Below, piece after piece: positions 1-8,845 of a DNA stretch of 64,000 nucleotides. Source of the DNA: Rhodopseudomonas palustris HaA2. GTDB lineage: Bacteria; Pseudomonadota; Alphaproteobacteria; Rhizobiales; Xanthobacteraceae. The notes below the pieces were generated by a model. It had not been told where the DNA came from, did not search any database, and was given only the letters and a program-made list of their open reading frames with translations. The number at the start of each line of letters is the position of its first letter. Within the stretch, counting starts at the first letter, position 1. The position numbers and the translations under genes were made by a program. The DNA is taken from NCBI RefSeq assembly GCF_000013365.1, contig NC_007778.1, positions 4,092,001 to 4,156,000 of the forward strand, written 5' to 3'.

Positions 1-1503
1 CTGAAGAAGGTCGTGCGCGCCGGCAGCGTGATTCTGGTGGCCGCCGGCGGGCAGTTGATCGGCGGCTGCCTGCTCGGCTTCGCCTTCTTCCTCGCCATCG
101 GCCTGTCGTTCGGCGGCGGCCGGTTCGATGCCCTGTACCTCACCGTCGCCTGCGCGCTGTCCTCCACCGTCATCATCGTCAAGGTGCTGTACGAGAAGCG
201 CGAACTCGACACCCTGCCCGGCCGCCTCACGCTCGGCGTGCTGGTGCTGCAGGACATCTTCGCGATCCTGTTCCTCGCGGTGCAACCCAGCCTCGCCGAG
301 TTGCAGATCAGCGTGCTGCTGCTGTCGATCGGCCGCGTCGCGGCGCTGGTCGCGACCGCGATCGTGCTCAGCCGCTACGTGCTGCCCTGGCTGTTCCACC
401 GCATCGCGCGCACCCCCGAACTGGTGCTGCTCGGCGCGCTGGCGTGGTGCTTCCTGATCGGCGAGATCGCCGAGCGGCTGCATCTGTCGCGCGAGATGGG
501 CTCGCTGGTCGCCGGCGTGTCGCTGTCGACCTTCCCCTATGCGCTCGACGTCACCGCCAAGGTGACGACGCTGCGGGACTTCTTCATCACGCTGTTCTTC
601 GTCGCCGTCGGCATGACGATCCCGGTCCCGAACGGGTCGGTGATCATGCTGGCGCTGGCGATCGCCGCCTTCACCGTGGTCAGCCGCGTCGTCACCACCT
701 TCGTGCCGCTGTATCTGATGCGACAGGGGCTGCGCGCCAGCCTGCTGCCGGCGCTGAATCTGGCGCAGATCAGCGAATTCTCGCTGGTGGTGATCCAGAC
801 CGGAATCGTCGCCGGCCACATCCGCACCGAAACCGCGAGCGCGGCGTCGTTCGCCTTCGTGCTGCTGGCGGTGCTGTCGACCTTCGTGATGGTGCGCAGC
901 GATCAGATCACGCGTGCGGCGATCCGGATGCTGAAGGCGATCGGCCTGCGCGATCTCGACCACAAGGCCGAGGACGCCGACGACGCCGCCGGCCACGGCG
1001 CGGTGCGGCGGATCGTGATTCTCGGCTTCTTCCGCGCCGCCAGCGCGCTGATCAGCGAGATCGAGCGGCAGAATCCCGAGCTATTGAAGCAGATCAGCGT
1101 GATCGATTTCAACCCGATGGTGTATCGCACCCTCACCGATCGCGGCATGCACGTCGTCTATGGCGACATCAGCAATGTCGACACGCTGTTGCACGCCGGC
1201 GTCGGCAAGGCCGAGATGATCATCCTCAGCGTGCCGGACTCGCTGCTGAAAGGCGCCAACAACGAACGCCTGGTACGCCACGTCCGCGTGCTCAACCCGA
1301 CCGCGAAGATCGTTGCCACCGCGGATCTGCTGGCCGACGTCGCGGCGCTGTACGCGGCCGGCGCCGACTACGTCACCGTGACCCGGCTCAGCGACGCCGA
1401 GGAGCTGTTCAGCGTGATCGACGCGGTCGAATGCGGCCTGCTGTCGGACAAGCGCGCCGAACTCGACGCGCGGCTCGCCGAGCGTCGCGAAGTGCTGCCT
1501 TAG
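1..1503 (+). CDS. CPA2-family cation/proton antiporter with RCK-like C-terminus, 5' partial
   Basis: An open frame runs from the first base of the window (LKKVVRAGSV...) to TAG at 1501-1503, so the N-terminus lies upstream and the GTG at 13 is internal. The first ~300 residues are consecutive hydrophobic helices of the Na+/H+ exchanger fold (KefB/YbaL type), with conserved-looking stretches such as LSREMGSLVAGVSLS and LNLAQISEFSLVV. After residue ~330 comes a TrkA-N/RCK-like Rossmann region (RRIVILGFFRAAS, ISVIDFNP, VVYGDISN). The family exchanges K+ or Na+ for H+ across the inner membrane. The glycine-rich dinucleotide motif is degenerate here (GFFRAA where GxGxxG is expected), so ligand control may be altered. 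It converges on the MarR gene next to it and is probably unrelated to aromatic metabolism. Confidence 0.85.
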   Translation: MKKVVRAGSVILVAAGGQLIGGCLLGFAFFLAIGLSFGGGRFDALYLTVACALSSTVIIVKVLYEKRELDTLPGRLTLGVLVLQDIFAILFLAVQPSLAELQISVLLLSIGRVAALVATAIVLSRYVLPWLFHRIARTPELVLLGALAWCFLIGEIAERLHLSREMGSLVAGVSLSTFPYALDVTAKVTTLRDFFITLFFVAVGMTIPVPNGSVIMLALAIAAFTVVSRVVTTFVPLYLMRQGLRASLLPALNLAQISEFSLVVIQTGIVAGHIRTETASAASFAFVLLAVLSTFVMVRSDQITRAAIRMLKAIGLRDLDHKAEDADDAAGHGAVRRIVILGFFRAASALISEIERQNPELLKQISVIDFNPMVYRTLTDRGMHVVYGDISNVDTLLHAGVGKAEMIILSVPDSLLKGANNERLVRHVRVLNPTAKIVATADLLADVAALYAAGADYVTVTRLSDAEELFSVIDAVECGLLSDKRAELDARLAERREVLP

Positions 1504-1519
1504 CGGCGGCGGCCGGCGA

Positions 1520-2035
1520 TCAGAATTCCCGCGCGATCTTGCCGAGCATCGCCAGCAACGCGGCGCGATTGTCGTCGCCGAGAAGTTCGCTGAGCCGTTC
1601 CTCGTGCCGGGTCGCCACCAGTTTCTTGGCGCGCGCCAGCGTGGCGCGGCCCTTGTCGGTCAGAATCAGGATGTGCGAGCGGCGGTCGTTCGGCGATCGC
1701 GTGCGCTGGCACAGCCCGCGGCTTTCCAGCGCGTCGAGCATCGCCACGAAATTCGGCCGGAGGATGCCGAGCGTATTGGCGATCTCGGTCTGGTTGCGGC
1801 CGGGATTGTTGTCGAGCAGCAGCAGCACCGAGAACTGCGCCGGGGTGAGCTGCACCGGCGCGACGCATTGCAGGAAGTCCTCGAACACCCGGAGCTGGGC
1901 CCGCTTCAGCGCGTAGCCGAGCAGCTCCGACAGTTCGCCCATCGCCAGTTCGCCGGGATCGGCAGCCGCCGCGGCGGGCGCCTCCTTGCGCGCGGCGCGG
2001 GGCGGCTTGGCGACGGCGGATTTCGGAGCGGTCAT
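1520..2035 (-). CDS. couR: MarR-family repressor of p-coumarate catabolism (CouR)
   Basis: The 171-residue protein has a low-complexity N-terminus (AAPRAARKEAPAAAAADPGE) followed by a MarR winged helix-turn-helix: recognition region NQTEIANTLGILRPNFVAMLDALESRG and wing RSPNDRRSHILILT. It is divergent from the ABC permease gene and heads the p-coumarate locus. In R. palustris CouR represses the cou genes and is released by p-coumaroyl-CoA; the identity here is inferred from family and gene order. A 15-bp near-palindrome at 2107-2121 sits between it and couS, and related palindromes precede couA and tarP, which fits autoregulation plus control of the whole locus. Start is ATG at 2035. Confidence 0.85.
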   Translation of the reverse strand: MTAPKSAVAKPPRAARKEAPAAAAADPGELAMGELSELLGYALKRAQLRVFEDFLQCVAPVQLTPAQFSVLLLLDNNPGRNQTEIANTLGILRPNFVAMLDALESRGLCQRTRSPNDRRSHILILTDKGRATLARAKKLVATRHEERLSELLGDDNRAALLAMLGKIAREF

Positions 2036-2106
2036 CGCCTGGCCCGTGGTTCTCGCGTTTTCGAACGGCCCGGCACGCGCGGGCCTTGAGCTTATACTCG
2101 ATAATT

Positions 2107-2121
2107 GTTATGAACTATATC
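2107..2121. promoter_or_regulatory. Putative CouR operator, couR/couS intergenic
   Basis: GTTATGAACTATATC lies in the divergent couR-couS promoter region. With flanks it reads TTGTTAT-GAACT-ATATCAA, and the arms match at six of seven positions. It resembles the palindromes at 11569-11583 and 15416-15430. Assignment to CouR is inference from the shared motif and position. Confidence 0.6.
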
Positions 2122-2199
2122 AAATAGCCCGTGCAGAATTCAACTGCTGGCTGGCGAGCGCGGCGGAGACCGCCGCTCGCGCGTGAGGGGAGCGTCCGC

Positions 2200-3240
2200 T
2201 TGAACACGACAATACTGCTGTTCCTGCTGCAGGACGGCATCACCAACGGTGCGATCTACGCGTTGCTCGGGCTGGCGCTGGTGCTGGTGTTCGCGGTGAC
2301 GCGGGTGATCCTGATCCCGCAGGGCGAATTCATCACCTTCGGCGCATTGACTTACGCGACGCTGTCGGCGGGCGGCGTACCGGGCACCGCCGGGCTCGCG
2401 ATGGTGATGGGCATCGTCGCCTTCGGCTTCGAATTGTTCAGCACGCGCAGATCATTACGCGCCGCCAGGGTGTTTCGCGCCGCGCTGATCTATCTGGTGT
2501 TTCCCGCGGTCGTGCTCGCGCTGGCGACGCTGCTGCCGGCCACCCGTCCCGGCGTCGCGGTCAACATCGCGCTGTCGCTGCTGATCGTCGCGGCGATCGG
2601 GCTGTTTCTGTACCGCATCGCGTTCCAGCCGCTGGCGCACACCTCGGTGCTGGTGCTGCTGATCGCCTCGGTCGGCGTCCACCTCGCCTTGCAGGGCTTC
2701 GGCCTGGTGTTCTTCGGCGCCGAGGGCTTGCGCGGCCCGCCTTTGTCCGATGCCGCGGTCACGATCGGGCCGTTGCGCTTCACCGGCCAGAGCATCGCGG
2801 TCTACGCCATCACCATCGCGCTGATGGCGGCGCTGTGGCTGTTCTTCGGCTACACTCGCTACGGCAAGGCGCTGCGCGCCACCGCGGTGAACCGGCTCGG
2901 CGCCCGCCTGGTCGGCATCCGCACCTCATTGAGCGGCCAGCTCGCCTTCCTGCTCGCCTCGGTGATCGGCGCGATCTCCGGCATCCTGATCGTCCCGATC
3001 ACCACGCTCTATTACGACACCGGCTTCCTGATCGGCCTCAAGGGCTTCGTCGCTGCGATCATCGGCGGCCTGATCAGCTATCCGCTCACCGCCTTCGCGG
3101 CGATCGTGGTCGGCGTGGTCGAGGCTTTCTCCTCGTTCTACGCCTCGAACTACAAGGAGGTCATCGTCTTCACGCTGATCCTGCCGGTGCTGGTGCTGCG
3201 GTCGCTCGCCGCCCCCGCGGTCGACGAAGAAAAGGATTGA
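2200..3240 (+). CDS. couS: ABC transporter permease, LivH type (CouS-like)
   Basis: A 346-residue integral membrane protein of the branched-chain amino acid (LivH) permease family, about eight to nine hydrophobic segments. I chose TTG at 2200 because GAGGGGA lies ~8 nt upstream and the protein then begins directly in the family core (LNTTILLFLLQDGITNGAIYALLGLALVL); a longer GTG start at 2131 would add an unlikely polar extension. The family motifs GITNGAIYALLGLAL, RYGKALRATAVN and GFVAAIIGGLISYPLTAF are present. An insertion around residues 70-100 makes it longer than the usual ~290 residues. It is first in an operon with the fused permease/ATPase 5 nt downstream. In R. palustris CouPSTU imports phenylpropenoid acids such as p-coumarate. 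Confidence 0.85.
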   Translation: MNTTILLFLLQDGITNGAIYALLGLALVLVFAVTRVILIPQGEFITFGALTYATLSAGGVPGTAGLAMVMGIVAFGFELFSTRRSLRAARVFRAALIYLVFPAVVLALATLLPATRPGVAVNIALSLLIVAAIGLFLYRIAFQPLAHTSVLVLLIASVGVHLALQGFGLVFFGAEGLRGPPLSDAAVTIGPLRFTGQSIAVYAITIALMAALWLFFGYTRYGKALRATAVNRLGARLVGIRTSLSGQLAFLLASVIGAISGILIVPITTLYYDTGFLIGLKGFVAAIIGGLISYPLTAFAAIVVGVVEAFSSFYASNYKEVIVFTLILPVLVLRSLAAPAVDEEKD

Positions 3241-3245
3241 GCGCG

Positions 3246-5011
3246 ATGCCGCGTTGGCTTCCCATTCTGCTGTTCGCCGCCGTGATGACGGCGCTGCCGC
3301 TGATCCCTGGCATGCCGCCGTTCTGGATCGTGCTCTTGGACAATATCGGCCTCGCCGCTCTGGTGGCGATGGGCCTGGTGCTGCTGACCGGCGTCGGCGG
3401 CCTCACCTCGTTCGGCCAGGCGGCGTTCTGCGGCTTCGGCGCCTACACCACCGCCTATCTGGCCACGGTCTACGGCGTCTCGCCGTGGCTGACGCTGCCG
3501 CTCTCGCTGTTGGTCGCCGGCACGGCCGCGGTGCTGCTCGGGCTGATGACGGTGCGGCTCAGCGGCCATTATCTGCCGCTCGGCACCATCGCCTGGGGCA
3601 TCTCGCTGTACTACCTGTTCAGCAAGCTGGATTTTCTCGGCCGCAATGACGGCATCTCGCAAGTGCCGCCGCTGTCGATCGGATCGCTGCAAATGTTCGA
3701 TCCCGAGACGATCTATTTCGTGATCTGGGGCATGGTACTGATCAGCGCGGTGCTGACCATGAACCTGCTCGACAGCCGCACCGGCCGCGCCATCCGCGCG
3801 CTGCGCCGCGGGCACATTGCGGCGGAAGCCTTCGGCGTGCAGACCGCGCGGGCGAAGCTGCTGGTGTTCATCTATGCGGCGGTGCTGGCCGGCCTGTCCG
3901 GCTGGCTCTACGCGCACTTCCAGCGCAACGTGAACCCGACCCCGTTCGGCCCGCAGGCCGGCATCGAGTATCTGTTCATCGCCGTGGTCGGCGGCGCCGG
4001 CTATGTCTGGGGCGGCGTGCTCGGCGCTGCGATCGTGATCATCCTGAAAGAAGTTCTGCAGGGCTATCTGCCGATGCTGTTCGGCGGCCAGGGTCAGCTC
4101 GAGATCATCGTGTTCGGCATCCTGCTGGTGTTGCTGCTGCAGCTCGCGCCCGGTGGCGTCTGGCCGTGGCTGAGCAGTCTGATCCCGATCAAGATCCGAC
4201 GCTCCCGGGTGGACGCCAGCGCCGCGCTCACGCCCCGCGAACGCACGCCGGGCGCGACCGGCCCGCTGCTCAAAGTCGAACGCGCGCGAAAGCAGTTCGG
4301 CGGCGTGGTCGCGGTCAACGACGTCTCGTTCGAGGTCGATGCGCGCGAGATCGTCGCGCTGATCGGACCGAACGGCGCCGGCAAGTCGACCACCTTCAAC
4401 CTGATCACCGGCATTCTCACCACCACCGGCGGCAGGATCGAGCTGCACGGCAAGCCGATCGACAACGCGCCGCCGCAGGACGTGGTGCAGCTCGGCATCG
4501 CCCGCACCTTCCAGCACGTCAAGCTGGTGCCGGACATGACCGTACTGGAGAACGTCGCGATCGGCGCGCATCTGCGCGGCAATGCCGGCGCGCTGACCAG
4601 CATGCTGCGGCTCGACCGCGCCGACGAGGCCAAGCTGCTCGCCGAAGCCACCCGGCAGATCGAGCGCGTCGGGCTCGGCGGCGAGATCGATCAGCTCGCA
4701 GGCAGTCTGTCGCTCGGTCAGCAGCGCATCGTCGAGATCGCGCGCGCGCTGTGCGCCGATCCGATGCTGCTGCTACTCGACGAACCCGCCGCGGGCCTGC
4801 GCCACATGGAGAAACAGCGCCTCGCCGCATTGCTGCGCCAGTTGCGCGACGGCGGCATGTCGGTGCTGCTGGTCGAACACGACATGGGCTTCGTGATGGA
4901 TCTCGCCGACCGCATCGTCGTGCTGGACTTCGGCACGCGGATCGCCGAGGGCACGCCCGACGCGATCAAGACCAATCCCGAAGTCATCAAGGCCTATCTC
5001 GGAGCCCTGGC

Positions 5012-5015
<4 letters not shown>
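3246..5015 (+). CDS. couT: Fused LivM-type permease and LivG-type ATPase (CouT-like)
   Basis: This 589-residue protein joins two normally separate subunits. Residues ~1-310 are a LivM permease ([56 protein letters not shown]). A ~35-residue polar linker leads to an ATPase from ~335 with Walker [11 protein letters not shown]-loop ARTFQHV, Walker B LLLLDEP and H-loop VEHDM. The ABC signature is degenerate: LSLGQQ in place of LSGGQ. Start is ATG at 3246, 5 nt after couS; the stop overlaps the next ATG (ATGA at 5012-5015), so translation is probably coupled. The fusion fixes a 1:1 permease to ATPase ratio in the importer. Confidence 0.87.
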
Positions 5016-5731
<716 letters not shown>

Positions 5732-5762
5732 GACCGCAACGCGGCATTCTCGAGTGCGGATT

Positions 5763-5883
5763 CGTCATCCTGAGGTGCGCGCTCTTGCGCGCCTCGAAGG
5801 ATGCGGCCAAGGCGCTTGCGGCTCATCCTTCGAGGCCCGCTGGGCCGCGCATGGCGCGGCCCAGCGGGCACCTCAGGATGACG
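5763..5883. repeat. Palindromic intergenic repeat, family A, copy 1
   Basis: Imperfect inverted repeat with outer arms CGTCATCCTGAGG / CCTCAGGATGACG and inner arms CCTCGAAGGATG / CATCCTTCGAGG. It lies between the convergent couU and GGDEF genes. Confidence 0.9.
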
Positions 5884-5912
5884 GCGATGGTTCCATCAAA
5901 TTCAGAGCTGCG

Positions 5913-6698
5913 CTAGCAGGCCGCCACGGCTTCCAGCTCGTCGATCTGCACGACGCAATTGCGGCCGAGATCCTTGGCGCGATACAGCGCCTGATCCGCC
6001 CGGCGCATCAGCGCGGCGAGATCGCCGCCCGGCAGATGCGTGGCGAGGCCGAAGCTCATGGTCACCGGCACCGCGACGTCGTTTCCTGCCACGTCGGTCG
6101 AGCACAGCTTGCACAGGGCCTGCGCGTAGCGGGTGGCCTCCTCGTCGCTGACTCCGACCATCAGGCCGGCGAATTCCTCGCCGCCGTGGCGGGCGATCAC
6201 CGCACCATTGGCTTCGGCGAAGTCGCTCAGAATGGTGCCGATCCGGGCGAGTACGCGATCCCCCGCGTCGTGCCCGTAGCGGTCGTTGATCGTCTTGAAG
6301 CGGTCGATGTCGCACATCAGCGCGACCACGCGCTGCCCCGCCGCCGCGGCCTGCGCCAGCAAGGGCGCGGCCGCGTCGTCGAAGCCGCGCCGGTTGAGCA
6401 GCCCGGTCAAGGGATCGGTGCGCGAGATCCGCGCCAGTTCCGCGCGGGTCAGCGTCAACTGCCGCATCAGGATCGCCGAGCGATAACTCAGCGCCCCCGA
6501 CAGGACGGTCGATACGCCGACCGCGACTATCAGGGATGCATGTTGCACCTCGCCGACCGGCACCAGAGCCTTGGCGTCGGCGCCGAGATCGGAGAGAAGG
6601 AAGAGCAGCGTCACCAGCGCGGTCAGCCCGCCCGCCAGCGCCATCCGCCCCGCGGTATAGTTGATCGCGTCCCGATGCGTGACGATCTGCTTCGTCAT
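5913..6698 (-). CDS. Membrane-anchored GGDEF protein (probable diguanylate cyclase)
   Basis: A 261-residue protein with two N-terminal hydrophobic segments (about residues 17-37 and 53-72) and one GGDEF domain from ~90. It has RTDPLTGLLNRRGF at the domain start and an active-site RHGGEEF, so it should make c-di-GMP from two GTP. The canonical RxxD inhibitory site is not obvious before the GGEEF. There is no PAS, GAF or periplasmic sensor, so the only sensing part is the short membrane region. It sits between the transport operon couSTU and the binding-protein gene couP, an unusual place that suggests a link between aromatic uptake and lifestyle control, but no direct evidence is visible. Confidence 0.88.
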   Translation of the reverse strand: MTKQIVTHRDAINYTAGRMALAGGLTALVTLLFLLSDLGADAKALVPVGEVQHASLIVAVGVSTVLSGALSYRSAILMRQLTLTRAELARISRTDPLTGLLNRRGFDDAAAPLLAQAAAAGQRVVALMCDIDRFKTINDRYGHDAGDRVLARIGTILSDFAEANGAVIARHGGEEFAGLMVGVSDEEATRYAQALCKLCSTDVAGNDVAVPVTMSFGLATHLPGGDLAALMRRADQALYRAKDLGRNCVVQIDELEAVAAC

Positions 6699-7018
6699 GT
6701 CTTCACCACAAGAGAGACGCCGCCGATCACGCGCACGCGCTCCGGTCCCCGTCCCCGCCCTGTCAAGAAAGCGCGGTCAATTCCGCGCGCACGCACTCTG
6801 TCGTGCCCCGTAAACTTACCAGACCGTCGTTGCGGCTCGGGTTAAATTCCGGCAATTCGATCGGTCAGGCTTAACGCATCGCTAACGTATTCCGGCAGCG
6901 GCGCGCACCGGAACACCGGCGCTCCCCATCGCACGACGCAATCGCGTGACGAAAAAGCCGGCCTCCGCAGGGAGGCCGGCTCGATTGCTGCGTCGTCGAC
7001 GGCTGTCGTCGACTGCGC
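6699..7018. other. Intergenic region upstream of the GGDEF gene
   Basis: These 320 bp hold no credible gene. They contain the upstream region of the GGDEF gene (right to left from 6699) and, at 6951-6980, a terminator for couP. Nothing else stands out. Confidence 0.6.
6951..6980 (-). terminator. Rho-independent terminator of couP
   Basis: A 10-bp perfect stem GCCGGCCTCC / GGAGGCCGGC (6957-6966 and 6971-6980) with a 4-nt loop. On the minus strand it is followed by CTTTTTC. It lies about 38 bp after the couP stop codon. Confidence 0.85.
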
Positions 7019-8176
7019 TTACTTGACGATGACGTATTTGCCGTTCTTCACCGTCAGCAGGATGCGCGAACGATCGTCGAGACCATAGCGATCCGTCTCG
7101 GTGAAGCTGTAGACGCCCTGGCTCGCCGCGATGTCCTTTTCGGTGAGCAGCGCCTTACGGATCGCTTCGCGGAATTCCTGCGTGCCGGGCTTGGCGGTCT
7201 TCAGCGCCACCGGAATCACGCGCTCGAGTACCTTGAAGGCGTCGAAGGAGTGGCCGGCGAACTGGCTGCGGCTGTTCGGGCCGTACTTGGTTTCATAGGC
7301 CGTGTTGAGTTCGAGGCCGGGCTTCTTGGTCAGCGCGCTGTCGTTCTGGCCTTCCGGATCCATCACCGGGCCGGACGCCATCAGCACGCCCTCGGCGGAC
7401 TTGCCGGCGATGCGGATGAAGTCCATCGAGGCGGCGCCGTGGGTCTGATAGATCAGCCCGTTGTAGCCGCGCTCGCGCAGCGCGGTCTGCGGCAGCGCCG
7501 CGGCGGTGCCGGACGCCCCGACCAGGATGGCGTCGGGATTGGCGGCAACGAGCTTCAGCACCTGACCCGCGACCGAGGTGTCGGGGCGCGCGAAGCGTTC
7601 CTCGGCGACGATCTTGAGGCCCATCGCCTCGCCCTGCTTCTTGAGATCGTTGAACCACAGATCGCCGTAGCTGTCGGAATAGCCGATGTAGCCGACGGTC
7701 TTGATGTTGTTCTTCTTCATGTGCTCGTAGAGCACCTTGCCCATGATCGGGATCGGCTGCGGCATCACCACGGACCACTTCGCCCGCTCCGGCGTGACCG
7801 GCAGCGGCGCCAGCGCGATATGCGGCACCTGCGCCTCGTTGGCGACGTTCGAGACCGCCACGGTCGGCGGCGTCACCGACGAACCCATGATCACGTCGGC
7901 CTTCGACTCCGTGACGAAACGCCGCGCGTTGGTGGTCGCCGCGGTCGGGTCGCCGCCGTCGTCGAGCACGATCATCTTGATCGGGTGACCGCCGATTTCC
8001 TTGGCCACGAATTCCAGCGCGTTGCGCTCCGGAATGCCGAGCGCGGCGGCCGGGCCCGTCGTGGTGACGGTGATGCCCACGGTGATTTCATTGGTCTCGG
8101 CGAGCGCGGCGCCGGACATCGCCGGCAGCGCGATCGCCACGGCGAACGCAGCAGCAGATAGTTTGAACCCGTTCAT
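7019..8176 (-). CDS. couP: Periplasmic binding protein of aromatic acid ABC importer (CouP)
   Basis: A 385-residue type I periplasmic binding protein (Peripla_BP_6/LivJ family). A clear signal peptide spans residues 1-~26 (MNGFKLSAAAFAVAIALP, then SGAALA-ETNEI). The mature part starts with the family pattern EITVGITVTTTGPAAALGIPERNALEF. Start is ATG at 8176 with a strong AGGGAGGAG Shine-Dalgarno ~7 nt before. In R. palustris CouP binds p-coumarate, ferulate, caffeate and cinnamate with high affinity; that is known for the named protein and inferred here from gene context. It is followed by its own terminator (6951-6980), as expected for a binding protein made in excess of its membrane partners. 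Confidence 0.85.
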   Translation of the reverse strand: MNGFKLSAAAFAVAIALPAMSGAALAETNEITVGITVTTTGPAAALGIPERNALEFVAKEIGGHPIKMIVLDDGGDPTAATTNARRFVTESKADVIMGSSVTPPTVAVSNVANEAQVPHIALAPLPVTPERAKWSVVMPQPIPIMGKVLYEHMKKNNIKTVGYIGYSDSYGDLWFNDLKKQGEAMGLKIVAEERFARPDTSVAGQVLKLVAANPDAILVGASGTAAALPQTALRERGYNGLIYQTHGAASMDFIRIAGKSAEGVLMASGPVMDPEGQNDSALTKKPGLELNTAYETKYGPNSRSQFAGHSFDAFKVLERVIPVALKTAKPGTQEFREAIRKALLTEKDIAASQGVYSFTETDRYGLDDRSRILLTVKNGKYVIVK

Positions 8177-8258
8177 GTGCTTCTCCTCCCTCTTGTTGTG
8201 CAGCCGGCCTGTCGGCCTGATCTTGTCGCGTCGACTTTACGGCATCCGGGGCGGCGAG

Positions 8259-8699
8259 TCAGCCCCGCATGAATTTCTCGACGATCTCCGCCGGCACCGC
8301 CGCGGATTTCAGCTTGGACGGATCGGCCGGATCGCGGCCGACCAGCACCCGCGTTTCGAACGCCTCGATCGCCAGCGCGTCGTCCTTGGTGACCTTATGA
8401 ATCACCTCGAAGCTCGAGCGATTGATTTTCTCGATCCGGCTTTCGATCGTGATCACGTCGCCATAGGTCGACGGGATGTAGAATTTGGCGCGGGTGTCGA
8501 CCATCGGAATGCCGACCAGCCCGTAGACGTGGACCAGATCCCGCTTGGAGCAGCCGGCGGCGGCGAACAGCGCCGAGGTCGAATCGTCGAACATCGCGAA
8601 ATAGCGCGGGTAGTAAACGATGTTCGCCGGGTCGCAATCGCCCCACTGGATCTGCACATCGCGGCGGTTGGTGAACATCGTGATCGGCACCCGGCTCAA
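8259..8699 (-). CDS. Hot-dog acyl-CoA thioesterase, 4-hydroxybenzoyl-CoA thioesterase family
   Basis: A ~146-residue single hot-dog domain with the 4HBT signature IQWGDCDPANIVYYPRYF, which carries the catalytic Asp of the Pseudomonas 4-hydroxybenzoyl-CoA thioesterase class. The first possible start is TTG at 8699; the ATG at 8678 (MFTNRRDVQIQWGD) would give 139 residues and matches the usual family length, and neither has a convincing ribosome site. It lies downstream of couA-couB, separated by a palindromic repeat, so it may be part of the same transcript. A plausible role is hydrolysis of 4-hydroxybenzoyl-CoA or of trapped phenylpropenoyl-CoA; the substrate cannot be read from sequence. Confidence 0.8.
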   Translation of the reverse strand: MSRVPITMFTNRRDVQIQWGDCDPANIVYYPRYFAMFDDSTSALFAAAGCSKRDLVHVYGLVGIPMVDTRAKFYIPSTYGDVITIESRIEKINRSSFEVIHKVTKDDALAIEAFETRVLVGRDPADPSKLKSAAVPAEIVEKFMRG

Positions 8700-8722
8700 T
8701 ATTCATACGCAAACTTTACGTT

Positions 8723-8821
8723 CGTCATTCCGGGACGCACCTCTTGGTGCGGGCCCGGAATCCATACTCCCTGCAGGGGTTATGGATTCCGGGTTCGCGC
8801 TGCGCGCGCCCCGGAATGACA
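8723..8821. repeat. Palindromic intergenic repeat, family B, copy 1
   Basis: Inverted repeat with arms CGTCATTCCGGG...CCCGGAATCC and GGATTCCGGG...CCCCGGAATGAC, between the thioesterase and couB genes. Confidence 0.9.
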
Positions 8822-8845
8822 ACCACTGAGGCCATACAGTCCGCC

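Noticed and set aside
3150-4571. 473-codon open frame antisense to couT
   Set aside because: His/Arg/Gln-rich translation typical of GC-rich antisense frames; the plus strand has permease and Walker motifs.
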